In this document: in pieces, positions 51,807 through 62,349 of the stretch
Position numbering within the stretch: position 1 is the stretch's first letter
Layout of the letters: each line of letters begins with the position of its first letter
Source of the DNA: Bifidobacterium tissieri
GTDB taxonomy: Bacteria; Actinomycetota; Actinomycetes; Actinomycetales; Bifidobacteriaceae
Assembly: GCF_002259645.1 (NCBI RefSeq)
Contig: NZ_MWWV01000012.1
Coordinates: 87,883-151,882, forward strand
Reading direction: 5' to 3'
Length of the DNA: 64,000 nt
The notes under the pieces: generated by a model
Told to the model about the DNA's origin: nothing
Databases searched by the model: none
The model's input: only the letters and a program-made list of their open reading frames with translations
Translations under genes and position numbers: made by a program

Positions 51807-52571
51807 CTACTTCGTCTCGGAATCGTCCGTGCCCACCAGGGTTCCCAGCGGCTGACCGCTGAGCGCCGCAGTGACGTTGCCGACGCCCTCAAGCCCGAAC
51901 ACGCGGATCTTCATCGCATTGTCCCTCGCCATGGACAGTGCCGACGCGTCCATCACGGCGAGATTGTCCACAAGCGCGCGATTGTAGCTGAGGCTGGTGA
52001 ACATCTTGGCCTCGGGATCCTTGTGGGGATCCGCGGTGTACACGCCATCCACGCCGTTCTTGCCCATCAGCACCTCATCGCAATGGATCTCCAACGCACG
52101 CTGAATGGACACGGTGTCGGTGGAGAAATACGGCATGCCGGCACCGGCACCGAAGATCACCACACGACCCTTTTCAAGATGGCGAATGGCCTTCAGAGGA
52201 ATATAGGGCTCGGCGACCTGAGTCATGTGAATCGCGGACTGAACTCGAGTGGCCTGACCTTCCTGCTCGAGGAAATCCTGCAGTGCGAGACAGTTCATCA
52301 CCGTGCCGAGCATGCCCATGTAATCACCGCGAGAACGGTCGATGCCGGCCTGCTGCAGCTGGGCGCCACGGAAGAAGTTACCACCGCCCACGACAATCGC
52401 GACCTGGACATTCCGGCGGACGGCCTCCGCGATCTCGGAGGCGATGCGACGGACCACCTGAGGATCGATACCGACGCGACCTCCGCCGAACGCCTCTCCG
52501 GAAAGTTTGAGCAGGACCCTACGTCCGTTCTGGTCGCCGCTATGCGCACCATGGGAACAGTTGTCAGACAT
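51807..52571 (-). CDS. pyrH: UMP kinase
   Basis: 254 residues from ATG 52571 (AGGTGTGG upstream). [39 protein letters not shown] and [14 protein letters not shown] are PyrH motifs. It phosphorylates UMP with ATP and is usually allosteric. Part of the rpsB-tsf-pyrH-frr run, though a terminator lies before it. Confidence 0.96.
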   Translation of the reverse strand: MSDNCSHGAHSGDQNGRRVLLKLSGEAFGGGRVGIDPQVVRRIASEIAEAVRRNVQVAIVVGGGNFFRGAQLQQAGIDRSRGDYMGMLGTVMNCLALQDFLEQEGQATRVQSAIHMTQVAEPYIPLKAIRHLEKGRVVIFGAGAGMPYFSTDTVSIQRALEIHCDEVLMGKNGVDGVYTADPHKDPEAKMFTSLSYNRALVDNLAVMDASALSMARDNAMKIRVFGLEGVGNVTAALSGQPLGTLVGTDDSETK

Positions 52572-52647
52572 ACCACACCTTTCGTCTGTGCAAAAACCGT
52601 ATTTAATCGTAACCGCGAACGCTGACATCACCGGGATCGACACTGAA

Positions 52648-52679
52648 AAAGGCGATCCCGCATACACGGGATCGCCTTT
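52648..52679 (-). terminator. Terminator of tsf
   Basis: AAAGGCGATCCCG and CGGGATCGCCTTT form a 13-bp stem with a 6-base loop; on the - strand the right arm runs into TTTTTC. Placed between tsf and pyrH. Confidence 0.85.
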
Positions 52680-52727
52680 GCTGCTACCGGCGGTGCCGAT
52701 CACGACACGATGCCGAGAACGGGAGGA

Positions 52728-53579
52728 TCAGGCCTCCTCGCCCTTGCCGACCTCGACGCGGGCGAAGGCCAGAGCCTTGCCGCCAACCTGCTTGAACAGG
52801 TCGCCGACGGTCTTGGAAGGATCCTTGACGAACTGCTGCTCCAGCAGCACGTTCTCCTTGAAGAAGGCGTTGAGACGGCCCTCGACGATCTTGGGGACGA
52901 TCTTCTCGGGCTTGCCCTCGGCCAGGGACTTCTCGGTGGCGACGCGGCGCTCGGACTCGACGATGTCGGCCGGAACGTCCTCACGGGTCAGCCACTGGGC
53001 GCCCATGGCGGAGATCTGCAGAGCGGCCTCGTGAGCCACGGAGGCACCGGCCTCGTCGGTGGCGATCATGGCCACGATGCTCGGCGGCATCTCGGCGGAC
53101 TTCTTGTGGGCGTAGATCTCCACGTGCGGGCCTTCGAGCTTGGCGAACTGACCGAGCTTGACGTGCTCGCCGAACAGGGCGGCGGCCTCCTCGATGGCTT
53201 CCTTGACGGTGCCATCCTCGGCGGGAGCGGCCAGAACGGCCTCGACGTTGTCGGCGTTAGCCTTCACGACGTCGGCAAGAATGCCATCGGCGAACTCCAC
53301 GAACTTCGGGGTCTTGGCCACGAAATCGGTCTCGGAGTTGAGCTCGACGGCGTAACCGACCTGACCGTTGGCGGAGTCGACCACGGTGGAGGCGATGGTG
53401 CCTTCCTGAGCCTTGCGGCCTTCACGCTTGCCGGCGGCCTGAATGCCCTTGGCGCGGATGATTTCCTTGGCGCGAGCGACGTCGCCTTCGGCCTCGGTAA
53501 GGGCCTTCTTGACGTCCATCATGCCGGCACCGGTGTCTTCACGAACCTGCTTGATGAGAGCGGCGGTGATCTTTGCCAT
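52728..53579 (-). CDS. tsf: Elongation factor Ts
   Basis: 283 residues. VREDTGAGMMDVKKALTEAEGD is the N-terminal signature and ELNSETDFVAKTPKFV the core; it recharges EF-Tu with GTP. RBS GAGGAGACAAC precedes the start. Normal length. Confidence 0.96.
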   Translation of the reverse strand: MAKITAALIKQVREDTGAGMMDVKKALTEAEGDVARAKEIIRAKGIQAAGKREGRKAQEGTIASTVVDSANGQVGYAVELNSETDFVAKTPKFVEFADGILADVVKANADNVEAVLAAPAEDGTVKEAIEEAAALFGEHVKLGQFAKLEGPHVEIYAHKKSAEMPPSIVAMIATDEAGASVAHEAALQISAMGAQWLTREDVPADIVESERRVATEKSLAEGKPEKIVPKIVEGRLNAFFKENVLLEQQFVKDPSKTVGDLFKQVGGKALAFARVEVGKGEEA

Positions 53580-53641
53580 AGCTTGTTGTCTCCTCAGTAC
53601 ATAGGCGGCCGTGTTGTCACGACCGTTACCATCATAGACAT

Positions 53642-53669
53642 CAGCCGTCCCCTTTTCGGCGGACGGCTG
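53642..53669 (-). terminator. Hairpin between rpsB and tsf
   Basis: CAGCCGTCC and GGACGGCTG form a perfect 9-bp stem over a 10-base loop. No T-run on the - strand; may only attenuate. Confidence 0.5.
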
Positions 53670-53678
53670 AACGTCAGG

Positions 53679-54503
53679 TCACTCGGCCTTGGATTCCTCG
53701 GCGGCTTCGGCGGCGGGCGCCTCGGCGGCACCGTCCTTCTTTAGCAGCTCGGTCTCCCACTCGGCCATCGGCTGGGCGTCGGCCTTGCCGTCAGCCTTGG
53801 CTGCGGCCTTGCCGGAACGCTCCAGCAGACCATCGGCCACGGCGTCGGCCATCAGGGAGGTGAGCAGCTCGACGGCGCGGATGGCGTCATCGTTCGCCGG
53901 GATCGGGTAGTCCACCAGATCGGGGTCGGTGTTGGTGTCGACCAGAGCGACCACGGGGATGTGCAGCTTGTGCGCTTCCTCGACGGCCAGGGACTCCTTG
54001 TTGATGTCGACCACGAACAGGGCCGAAGGAGTGCGGTTCATGTTGCGGATACCGCCAAGCTGCTTGACCAGCTTGTCCTTTTCACGCTCGAGGAGCAGCA
54101 GCTCCTTCTTGGTCAGACCGGAGGAGTGGACATCGGAGAAGTCCATTTCCTCGAGCTCCTTCATGCGGGCGACGCGGGTGCTCACGGTCTGGAAGTTGGT
54201 GAGCATACCACCGAGCCAACGCTCGGAGACGTACGGCATGTTGACGCGGGTGGCCTGGGCGCTGATCGCCTCGGCGGCCTGCTTCTTGGTGCCGACGAAC
54301 AGAACGGTGCCGTTGTGGGCGACGGTCTGCTTGATGAAGTCGTAGGCCTTGTCGATCAGGTCGAGGGACTTGAACAGATCGATGATGTGGATGCCGTTGC
54401 GCTCCATCAGGATGTACTGCTTCATCTTGGGGTTCCAACGGCGGGTCTGGTGTCCGAAGTGAACGCCAGCCTTGAGCATCTGGCTCATGGTGATCTGTGC
54501 CAT
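53679..54503 (-). CDS. rpsB: 30S ribosomal protein S2
   Basis: 274 residues from ATG 54503 (AGAAAGG upstream). [39 protein letters not shown] and [20 protein letters not shown] are S2 motifs. The Ala/Glu-rich C-terminus ([20 protein letters not shown]) is the usual actinobacterial extension. The 200-base gap upstream should hold its promoter. Confidence 0.96.
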   Translation of the reverse strand: MAQITMSQMLKAGVHFGHQTRRWNPKMKQYILMERNGIHIIDLFKSLDLIDKAYDFIKQTVAHNGTVLFVGTKKQAAEAISAQATRVNMPYVSERWLGGMLTNFQTVSTRVARMKELEEMDFSDVHSSGLTKKELLLLEREKDKLVKQLGGIRNMNRTPSALFVVDINKESLAVEEAHKLHIPVVALVDTNTDPDLVDYPIPANDDAIRAVELLTSLMADAVADGLLERSGKAAAKADGKADAQPMAEWETELLKKDGAAEAPAAEAAEESKAE

Positions 54504-54709
54504 GATATACCTTTCTTGTCGGTTCTTTCCTGGCCATGCGCGCCTGCGTGCAACTTCCTCGAGGAAGCCGACCGACACAGGCCGTCGCCGGCATGGCGCG
54601 TATTCACGTGCCGGTTAGGGAATAATGATTGGGTGATCCATGTCTGCGACTACATGGACACGCCGAATTGGCACGCAAGGCAAGACTTTATCATGAGACA
54701 CGCCGCGTG

Positions 54710-55189
54710 TCATCTGGAGCGCATGAGGCGCAACGCCTCGCGCCGCTCCTCCTTCTCCAGACGGTCAAGGTACACATGCCCGTCAAGGTGATCGCACTCA
54801 TGCTGCAGCATGCGCCCCATGAGCCCCTTGCCTTCCAGCACCACCCTCTTGCCTTCCAGATCGATGCCGGTCACACGGGCATAGTCGGCGCGACGGGTCT
54901 TGTACCACAGGCCGGGAACCGATAGGCAACCCTCGTCGCCATACTGTTCGCCGCTGGTCTCCTCCAGTACCGGATTGAGCACGTACCCGATCGTTCCTTC
55001 GATGTTGTACGAGAACGCGCGCAGTCCCACACCGATCTGGTTGGCGGACAGCCCCGCACGCCCGGGATCGTTCACGGTCTCCAGCAGATCCGTCACGAGT
55101 CGTTCAATCGCCGGAGTGATCGTCGTGATCTCGTCGCACGGAGTGCGGAGAATCGGATCGGGGACCACTCTGATCTGCCTGATAGCCAC
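54710..55189 (-). CDS. def: Peptide deformylase
   Basis: 159 residues. The three deformylase motifs are [16 protein letters not shown] and QHECDHLDG, with the zinc/iron Cys and two His plus catalytic Glu. It removes the formyl group from new proteins. The start is 3 bases after the acyl-CoA synthetase stop, so it is coupled to that gene. Confidence 0.95.
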   Translation of the reverse strand: MAIRQIRVVPDPILRTPCDEITTITPAIERLVTDLLETVNDPGRAGLSANQIGVGLRAFSYNIEGTIGYVLNPVLEETSGEQYGDEGCLSVPGLWYKTRRADYARVTGIDLEGKRVVLEGKGLMGRMLQHECDHLDGHVYLDRLEKEERREALRLMRSR

Positions 55190-55192
55190 TGG

Positions 55193-57271
55193 TCATTGCT
55201 CCTTATCGTTGGTCTTCTCGGCATTGTCGCCATCTAGAGTACCGGACTCCCCCGCCCTCGGGTCCTTCTCCTGATCCTCGTCGAGAGTCTTGAGCCGTCG
55301 TGACACGGCATTTAGGGAATCACCCACGCTCTTCGCCTGATCAATCATCGGCTCCAGGCGTTCTCCCGCCTCCTTGATGCGGGGAATGGCGGTCTCCTGA
55401 ACCTTTTCAAGGAACTGGGCCGACGCCGTGGGCTGAGCGGTCTTCGCCCCCGCCTTGGGCGCATACAGCACCTTGTCGATGACATCGGCGTACCGCTTCA
55501 GCACCGCGGGGCGAACAACCTTCATGCTGGGGGTGAGGGTGCCCTCCTCCTGATTGAAATCATGGTCGAGGATCGCGAACTTGCGGACGGACTCCGCGCG
55601 GGACACGGTGGCGTTCGCCTGGTCCACATACTGCTGGATAAAGGCCCTCACCGCGTCGCTGTCGGCGATCTGCTCCGGCGTCATGGTCTCGTCAAGGCCC
55701 TGTGCCGCCATCCAGGATGCCAGCATATCCGGGTCCAGTGCGATCAACGCGGAGATGAACGGTCGGCCATCTCCGATCACGACGGCATGCGAGACGATCG
55801 GACACGTGGCGATAGTGTCCTCCAATGGCGCCGGGGAGACGTTTTTGCCGCCGGCGGTGATGATGATGTCCTTCTTGCGTCCGGTGATGAAGGTGAATCC
55901 CCGATCATCGATGCGCGCAAGATCCCCCGTGTGCAGCCAGCCGTCGGGTTCCAGCACCTCGGCAGTGAGCTCGGGCTGCTTGTAGTATCCCAGAAACACG
56001 CTGGCGCCGCGGATCATCAGCTCGTCATCATCCGCCAGCTTCACCTCCATGCATCCGGGAAGACCGACTGAACCGATCTCATTCGCGTCCTGGAAGTTCA
56101 CCATGCACGGAGCCGCCGTTTCGGTCATGCCGTAGCCCTGAATGAAGGTGATGCCATCGAATCCGTTGAAGAAGTGGGCCAGATCCGTATTCAGCGGCGC
56201 TCCACCGCAGGCCAGATACTTGAGGTTCGGCCCGAGTGCGGAACGGATCGAAGAGCCCACGGTCTTCATATAGAAAGCGTGCAGGATCCGGTCGATGATC
56301 GAATGACGTCCGTTCTCCTGCTCCTGCTTCGACCACTGGACGAAGTGGCTGACGGCCTTGGCGAAGATTCGACCGCTCATCCCGGTGCCGGCCTTCTGCG
56401 AAGCGGCGTTGTACACCTTCTCGAAGACTCGCGGTACACCAAGAAGATACGTGGGCTTGAAGCCTCGCAGATCCGCCAGCAGGTGCTTGGCTCCCGGAAT
56501 GTAGCCGACCACACCGTGCGATCCGATCGCCACATACTGGATGTATCGTGCGAAACAGTGCGCAAGAGGGAGGAACAGCAGCAGCCTGCTGGGCTGGTAG
56601 AGCATGTCGTTCAGCACCTCATATCCGTTGAGCACGGTATGGGTGAAGTTGCGGTGTGACAGCATGGCGCCCTTCGGCTTGCCCGTCGAACCCGACGTGT
56701 AGACGATCGTGGCGAGATCGTCGGCCTTCACGTGGGAGATCGCATCATCCAGTTCGTCATCGGTCACCGACCTGCCGAAGTCGGAGATCGCGGCGATGCC
56801 ATCGGCCTTGAAGTTGAACACGTACTCCAGCGAATTGTGATCCTTGCGAATCAGCTCAAGCGTCTGCGCGTGATCGTGATCGCCGGCGAACGCAAGACGG
56901 GGCTCGACGTCCTCGATGATGTTCTCGGCCTGTTTGGCGGAGTCGGTCTCATAGATCGGCACGCTCACCACGCCGATGGACGCACACGCGAAATCAACAA
57001 CACCCCACTGGTAGCACGTAGGGGAATAGATCACGATGCGGTCCCCCGGACGGACGCCAAGGCCCATAAGCCCCTTCGCCACCCCGCGGACCGAGTCCAG
57101 CATCTCCCCCGCCTTGACGTCACGCCACTGTCGTGACTCATCCTGCCACTGGGCGATGAGATCGTCGGGATCACGTTCGACCCTGTTGGCGAGCAGCGAA
57201 TAGATCGTATCCTTTTCCGTGGTGGGACGAATGACATCCACCGAATATTCACGCAGCATAGGCACCATCAT
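55193..57271 (-). CDS. Long-chain acyl-CoA synthetase (FadD-like)
   Basis: 692 residues from ATG 57271; a GTG at 57304 is possible. AMP-binding loop IVYTSGSTGKPKGAMLSHRN, then GYGMTETAAP, WLHTGDLA and GRKKDIIITAGGKNVSP are complete. It activates fatty acids with ATP and CoA. A helical Glu/Lys-rich extension (about 600-692) is added to the usual core. Probably feeds membrane lipid recycling, as bifidobacteria do not use beta-oxidation. Confidence 0.9.
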   Translation of the reverse strand: MMVPMLREYSVDVIRPTTEKDTIYSLLANRVERDPDDLIAQWQDESRQWRDVKAGEMLDSVRGVAKGLMGLGVRPGDRIVIYSPTCYQWGVVDFACASIGVVSVPIYETDSAKQAENIIEDVEPRLAFAGDHDHAQTLELIRKDHNSLEYVFNFKADGIAAISDFGRSVTDDELDDAISHVKADDLATIVYTSGSTGKPKGAMLSHRNFTHTVLNGYEVLNDMLYQPSRLLLFLPLAHCFARYIQYVAIGSHGVVGYIPGAKHLLADLRGFKPTYLLGVPRVFEKVYNAASQKAGTGMSGRIFAKAVSHFVQWSKQEQENGRHSIIDRILHAFYMKTVGSSIRSALGPNLKYLACGGAPLNTDLAHFFNGFDGITFIQGYGMTETAAPCMVNFQDANEIGSVGLPGCMEVKLADDDELMIRGASVFLGYYKQPELTAEVLEPDGWLHTGDLARIDDRGFTFITGRKKDIIITAGGKNVSPAPLEDTIATCPIVSHAVVIGDGRPFISALIALDPDMLASWMAAQGLDETMTPEQIADSDAVRAFIQQYVDQANATVSRAESVRKFAILDHDFNQEEGTLTPSMKVVRPAVLKRYADVIDKVLYAPKAGAKTAQPTASAQFLEKVQETAIPRIKEAGERLEPMIDQAKSVGDSLNAVSRRLKTLDEDQEKDPRAGESGTLDGDNAEKTNDKEQ

Positions 57272-57335
57272 AGCTTTACCGCCGTCAGCTTCGGAACATG
57301 CCACAACAGGGGGACCGGCGGAAATCCGGAATCGG

Positions 57336-57836
57336 TCAGCCGAAATCCAACGTCGTGCACACCCAACGTCCGCCTTTGCGGCGCAACACCAGACTCACCT
57401 GATAGTCGTCATATCCGACCGACAACCCCACACATGCGTCGAAGCAGTCACGATTGACCACCGTCCCGAACAAATAGGCGGGAACCGACGGCATGTGCCG
57501 ATGCAGCGGCCCCTCATTGGAATCGGACTGCATCAGCTGGGACAGATACAGAATGCGGTCAAGACTGTTGTTCGACACGAACCGTTCCAGCATGCGCCCA
57601 GGAAGACGCCCACGGATGACATCAGCCCCCAGGCAGGCCAACCGGCATGCCTTGACGGCAAGATCCATACTCTCCTGAACACTGATGTCCCTAGGCACGA
57701 GACGACTGACACGCATGCGCACACCGCCTTCTGCGTTCTCGCCATAGAAGTTCGGTACGACAAACGATATTGCCATGCCTTCCTCATTGAAGTTCGGCAT
57801 GCGATTCGACGCTGAATCCGGATTCTTATCCTTCAT
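57336..57836 (-). CDS. Rv3235-like actinobacterial protein
   Basis: 166 residues from ATG 57836 (GAAGAGAG upstream); the frame is open to 57896. The block AVKACRLACLGADVIRGRLP then GRMLERFVSN, and the end GGRWVCTTLDFG, fit the Rv3235 family found next to secA in other actinobacteria. Function unknown. Located before the acyl-CoA synthetase gene in the same direction. Confidence 0.7.
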   Translation of the reverse strand: MKDKNPDSASNRMPNFNEEGMAISFVVPNFYGENAEGGVRMRVSRLVPRDISVQESMDLAVKACRLACLGADVIRGRLPGRMLERFVSNNSLDRILYLSQLMQSDSNEGPLHRHMPSVPAYLFGTVVNRDCFDACVGLSVGYDDYQVSLVLRRKGGRWVCTTLDFG

Positions 57837-58062
57837 CTCTCTTCTTTCCTGGGACGACCCTGCTACGAGCGAACTACCCGCAACGTCTCCCGTCATGCAT
57901 AGGATGCCCCCTTCCCCACCTTCTGGTCAACTCACACTTCATAAAATGTGGACAAATCCTGAGATATTACTGGATTCTGTCTGCAAGATCACATTTCCAG
58001 CAATTATTCGACGGCGATCAGCACCGGCGCCAATCACAGAACAACATGATGTTCAGCAATGA

Positions 58063-59583
58063 TCAGAGTCCGGCATCCGCCGCACTGATATACCCCGGAT
58101 CGATCAGTGCGCTCTTGAGATTGCCCGCCGAAACATTCTGCAATGACAGATGAATGGTGGAGACATCAACACCGTTCATCTCGGTATTGCCGGACAAGGG
58201 CAGATCCTTGACATCACCGAGCTTCTCGCCGGTATTCAACGCGGCGCTCGCCATGGCTATGGCCTTGGCGTAATCATCGCGACGCTCCAGACCGGTACTC
58301 CACTGCTGGCCATTGACCACCGAGGACAGGTTCGAAAGGTACGTGCCATACCCGGTCACGATCGGCCAGGCCGGATCGTCGACCGGCTGCCGCTGCCCAT
58401 CGGACGAGGTCCCGGAACCGTCCCCGGAGCCACCATCGACGCTCTGCTGCGATCCCGACATCTTCTGCGGCTCGGGAACCTTGTTCTTTTTGAGATCCTT
58501 GTTCCCAGCAATGTTATCGACGATCCCGCCGATGGTGATCTTCGGATTGATGTCGGCCGAAGTACCCTCATAGCCAAGATCCGAAAGCGCGGACAATACC
58601 CCCGACGCGACAAGATCGTTCATGGCGAGAACGCCATCAATGGGCACATGCGCATTTTCGGAGTCCGATTTCAGACGCTCGGTCAGCACCGACCTGGCGG
58701 AGTCCTTATCGGTGCCGGAGAAGGTCACCCGGCTCCAACTGTTTTCATCGCTTTCCGTGGTGAGGAATCCGGATGGGCTGATCGCGGCACCGGACTTGAA
58801 GTAGGGACCAAGTACCTCCCATATGCCGGCGAAGGCCTCCTGATCGGCCGTGTCGTCGCCGTTGGAGGGAAGCAGGATCTCGATGCTCCTCGGATTGTCG
58901 GCAGTCGCCTTGGACAGTTCAAGCTTGTCGGAGAGCAGTGTGGCCTGGGTATGAGCGATCTCCCGAATGCTCGACATGCTGACGTAGGCGTCGGGAGCAT
59001 ATCCTTCGATGGTGTTGGCCACCATGATCACGTGGATTCCCGCATCTTTCGCCTTGGTGAGGGCGGCGGACAGATTCGCCGCCCGTCCAGCCTGATCGAT
59101 GTCGTCGGGGTTGCCGGAGGAGGCGTCCGCCTCCGTAGGCAGCGACTGTGAGACGTAATCCCCATACTGCCGTGTGATGTCATCAGGCTGCGCGACCGGC
59201 GCGATGATGATCGTGGACGGACGGGCATCATCACCGTGTCGATCGATGTAGTCATTGATGGACTTGGTCTGGTCATCAATGTTCTTGGACTTGACGGACG
59301 TGACATCCTTGTCGGCGAAACCATCGTCGGTCAATGCATTTTCCAGAGCGGAATTCAGCTTGGTCCACTTGTTCAGCGGAGTGCTCTGCGAAAGGGTGAT
59401 CCCGTCATCGGGCAGGAAAACCGCGACCTGCCCCGTGTCAACGGTCGAGGAGGACGACGACTGCGTGGGGGATGGTGCCGGACTGGGAGCCTGCTGCTGC
59501 CCACAGGCCGAAAGCGACCATATCATCATCGTTCCGGTCAGCAGCGCAATAATCTTCGCGCCCCAATCGTTCCTTCCGCGCAC
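58063..59583 (-). CDS. Solute-binding lipoprotein (periplasmic-binding-protein type)
   Basis: 506 residues from GTG 59583, which has GAAGGAAG upstream. A signal with lipobox (IWSLSACG) gives a lipidated Cys, and a Ser/Pro-rich linker follows. The body resembles sugar-binding proteins of the ribose/xylose type (DKDVTSVKSKNIDDQTKSIN; GIHVIMVANTIEGYAPD; VLAMNDLVASGVLSAL). It is unusually long, with a Gly/Ser-rich insert near residue 390-420. No permease or ATPase gene is next to it, so it is an orphan or acts as a sensor. Confidence 0.75.
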   Translation of the reverse strand: MRGRNDWGAKIIALLTGTMMIWSLSACGQQQAPSPAPSPTQSSSSSTVDTGQVAVFLPDDGITLSQSTPLNKWTKLNSALENALTDDGFADKDVTSVKSKNIDDQTKSINDYIDRHGDDARPSTIIIAPVAQPDDITRQYGDYVSQSLPTEADASSGNPDDIDQAGRAANLSAALTKAKDAGIHVIMVANTIEGYAPDAYVSMSSIREIAHTQATLLSDKLELSKATADNPRSIEILLPSNGDDTADQEAFAGIWEVLGPYFKSGAAISPSGFLTTESDENSWSRVTFSGTDKDSARSVLTERLKSDSENAHVPIDGVLAMNDLVASGVLSALSDLGYEGTSADINPKITIGGIVDNIAGNKDLKKNKVPEPQKMSGSQQSVDGGSGDGSGTSSDGQRQPVDDPAWPIVTGYGTYLSNLSSVVNGQQWSTGLERRDDYAKAIAMASAALNTGEKLGDVKDLPLSGNTEMNGVDVSTIHLSLQNVSAGNLKSALIDPGYISAADAGL

Positions 59584-59677
59584 AACATCACTTCCTTCGG
59601 TAAGGCTCGGGAGCATCCCGTGTCCGTCAAAGCCGACTATGGGCATTCTAGGGCATTTTACCGACGCGGAAAAAACG

Positions 59678-59709
59678 AGTGCCGGCCGATGACAGCATCG
59701 GTCGGCACT
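59678..59709 (-). terminator. Terminator of icd
   Basis: AGTGCCGGCCGATG and CATCGGTCGGCACT form a 14-bp stem (one G-U) with a 4-base loop; on the - strand TTTTTT follows shortly after. Confidence 0.85.
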
Positions 59710-59768
59710 TGTTATGAGGACCACCATCGAAGTGCTCATGGCGGCAGTCACGAGCACTTCGTCCACGA

Positions 59769-60983
59769 TCAGGCGAGCGCCTTGGCGAGTTCCTCGTCGA
59801 GAGCGTCCATGAATCCTTCGGTATCCAGCCAGGGCTGATCCGGTCCGATGAGCAGTGCCAGATCCTTGGTCATGCGGCCGGATTCGACGGTGGAGACGAT
59901 GACGTGTTCCAGTGTCTCCGCGAAATGCGCGACTTCCGGCGTACCGTCGAGCTTGGCGCGGTGCTTGAGACCACCGGTCCACGCGTAGATGGATGCGATC
60001 GGGTTGGTCGAGGTTTTCTCCCCCTTCTGCCAACGGCGATAGTGGCGGGTCACCGTGCCATGAGCGGCCTCTGCCTCGACGGTCTCGCCGTCGGGGGTCA
60101 TCAGCACGGACGTCATCAGTCCGAGTGAGCCAAAGCCCTGGGCGACGGTGTCGGACTGCACGTCGCCGTCATAGTTCTTGCAGGCCCATACATAGCCGCC
60201 GTGCCATTTCAGCGAGCTGGCCACCATGTCGTCGATCAGACGGTGCTCGTAGGTCAGTCCCTCCTGCTCGTAGCGTGCCTTGTATTCCGTTTCGAAGATC
60301 TCTGCGAACAGGTCCTTGAAACGACCGTCGTAGGCCTTCAGAATCGTGTTCTTCGTGCTCAGGTATACCGGGTAGTGGCGTAGCAGGCCATAGTTGAAGC
60401 AGGCGCGGGCGAATCCCCTGATGGATTCGTCGAGGTTGTACTGCACCTGTGCCACACCGGATCCGGGGTAGTCGAACACAACGTGTTCGATTGGTTCGCT
60501 GCCGTCTGCGGGGGTGAAGGTAATGGTCAGTCGGCCTTCGCCGGGAACGCGGAAATCAGTGGCCTTGTACTGGTCGCCGAATGCGTGACGGGCCACGACG
60601 ATCGGCTTGGTCCAGCCCGGAACCAAACGGGGGATGTTGGAGATGACGATCGGCTCGCGGAAGATGGTGCCACCGAGAATGTTACGGATCGTGCCGTTGG
60701 GCGACTTCCACATCTTCTTGAGGCCGAATTCCTTGACGCGGGCCTCATCCGGGGTGATGGTGGCGCACTTGACTCCCACGTGCTCACGTTGAATGGCCTT
60801 GGCGGCATCGATGGTCACCTGATCATCGGTGGCATCACGGTTCTCGATGCCAAGATCGTAGTAATCGAGATCAACGTCGAGATAAGGAAGGATCAGACGG
60901 TTCTTGATGTCCTTCCAGATGACTCGGGTCATCTCGTCGCCGTCGAGTTCGACGACCTTGCCTTTGACTTTGATTTTCGCCAT
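59769..60983 (-). CDS. icd: NADP-dependent isocitrate dehydrogenase, IDH1/2 type
   Basis: 404 residues from ATG 60983 (AAGGAGC upstream). [61 protein letters not shown] and [15 protein letters not shown] are signatures of the eukaryote-like dimeric NADP enzyme. It makes 2-oxoglutarate for glutamate supply in the partial TCA branch. All substrate Ser/Arg residues of these blocks are present. Confidence 0.95.
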   Translation of the reverse strand: MAKIKVKGKVVELDGDEMTRVIWKDIKNRLILPYLDVDLDYYDLGIENRDATDDQVTIDAAKAIQREHVGVKCATITPDEARVKEFGLKKMWKSPNGTIRNILGGTIFREPIVISNIPRLVPGWTKPIVVARHAFGDQYKATDFRVPGEGRLTITFTPADGSEPIEHVVFDYPGSGVAQVQYNLDESIRGFARACFNYGLLRHYPVYLSTKNTILKAYDGRFKDLFAEIFETEYKARYEQEGLTYEHRLIDDMVASSLKWHGGYVWACKNYDGDVQSDTVAQGFGSLGLMTSVLMTPDGETVEAEAAHGTVTRHYRRWQKGEKTSTNPIASIYAWTGGLKHRAKLDGTPEVAHFAETLEHVIVSTVESGRMTKDLALLIGPDQPWLDTEGFMDALDEELAKALA

Positions 60984-61132
60984 GAACGTTGCTCCTTTTG
61001 CTAAGGCACGATCATTGATTTGCTCACAATGACAGTGTCTTTCATACATGATTCATGTTTCGTCCGTCAGAAACGTCCATAAAACACGGAATATGCATGT
61101 TCCCGTCGCTACGCCGCATTAGCCTAGGTTGC

Positions 61133-62257
61133 ATGACCCAAGAGACTGAAATCGGCCTGGGCAAGTCCGGCCGCATGTGCTATTCGCTGGATGATGTCGC
61201 CATTGTCCCCTCCCGTCGAACCCGCGACCCCGAGGACGTGTCCACCTCCTGGCAGGTTGACGCCTATGAGTTCGACATCCCAGTCATCGGAGCTCCAATG
61301 GATTCCGTGATGAGCCCCAGGACCGTCATCGAGCTTGGACGGCTTGGCGGATTGGGTGTGCTTGATCTCGAGGGATTGTGGACCCGCTACGATGATCCGG
61401 AACCGCTGCTCAAGGAGATTGCTGAGGCTCCTGCCGAGGAGAGCACCGCCCGCATGCAGCAGCTGTACACTGCGCCGATCAGAGCGGATCTCATCACGCA
61501 GCGTCTGCATGAGATCCGTGAGGCCGGTGTCACCGTCGCGGGCGCGTTGACACCGCAACGCACTCAGGAATTCTATTCCACAGTGATCGAAGCTGGCGTC
61601 GATCTGTTTGTGATTCGCGGCACCTCGGTGTCTGCCGAACATGTCTCTCGCACGCATGAGCCGCTGAATCTGAAGAAGTTCATTTATGAGCTTGATGTGC
61701 CGGTGATCGTCGGTGGTGCCGCTACCTATCAGGCCGCTCTGCACCTCATGAGGACGGGAGCGGCCGGCGTGCTCGTGGGCATCGGCGGAGGTGCCGTTTC
61801 CACCATGCGTACCACGATTGGCATGCATGCCCCGATGGCCACCGCGATTGCCGATGTCGCTGCGGCGCGCCGTGACTACATGGATGAGTCCGGTGGCCGT
61901 TACGTGCACGTCATCGCCGACGGCGGTACCGGCACTTCCGGCAATTTCGTCAAGTCCTTCGCGCTGGGTGCCGATGCGGTCATGCTGGGCGTGCCGCTAG
62001 CACGTGCCATCGAAGCTCCCGGTCATGGAGAGCACTGGGGGGCCGAGGCCCGGCATGCCGAACTGCCTCGTGGCCGTCGTTATCATGTGGGCACGGTCGG
62101 CGACATGGATCAGATTCTGTTCGGACCGAGTAACCGTACCGACGGCTCGATGAACTACATCGGTGCGCTTCGTCGAGCTATGGCGTATACCGGCTACATC
62201 GATGTGAAGGAATTCCAGCGCTGTGGCGTGGTGGTCACTCCCTACGAGCAGATCTGA
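61133..62257 (+). CDS. guaB3: GuaB3-type IMP dehydrogenase family protein
   Basis: 374 residues from ATG 61133, which has no clear ribosome site (possible leaderless start). The fold is IMPDH-like without CBS domains: CYSLDDVAIVPSRRT, IGAPMDSVMSP, VIVGGAATYQAALHLMRTGA, IADGGTGTSGNFVKSFALGADAVMLG. The loop that holds the catalytic Cys in IMP dehydrogenase reads GIGGGAVSTMR (216-226), with no Cys. Such GuaB3 proteins are common in actinobacteria and of unsettled activity. A terminator follows. Confidence 0.85.
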   Translation: MTQETEIGLGKSGRMCYSLDDVAIVPSRRTRDPEDVSTSWQVDAYEFDIPVIGAPMDSVMSPRTVIELGRLGGLGVLDLEGLWTRYDDPEPLLKEIAEAPAEESTARMQQLYTAPIRADLITQRLHEIREAGVTVAGALTPQRTQEFYSTVIEAGVDLFVIRGTSVSAEHVSRTHEPLNLKKFIYELDVPVIVGGAATYQAALHLMRTGAAGVLVGIGGGAVSTMRTTIGMHAPMATAIADVAAARRDYMDESGGRYVHVIADGGTGTSGNFVKSFALGADAVMLGVPLARAIEAPGHGEHWGAEARHAELPRGRRYHVGTVGDMDQILFGPSNRTDGSMNYIGALRRAMAYTGYIDVKEFQRCGVVVTPYEQI

Positions 62258-62294
62258 AACAGCTGATTCCGTATAATCACCAACTGCATATATG

Positions 62295-62338
62295 ACGTGG
62301 TTGCATGCTCTGGGGCATGCGACCACGTTTGTGTTTGT
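62295..62338 (+). terminator. Terminator of guaB3
   Basis: ACGTGGTTGCATGC and GCATGCGACCACGT form a 14-bp stem (one G-U) with a TCTGGG loop, followed by TTGTGTTTGT. It may also serve the convergent M23 gene. Confidence 0.8.
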
Positions 62339-62349
62339 GCAGCATCAGT

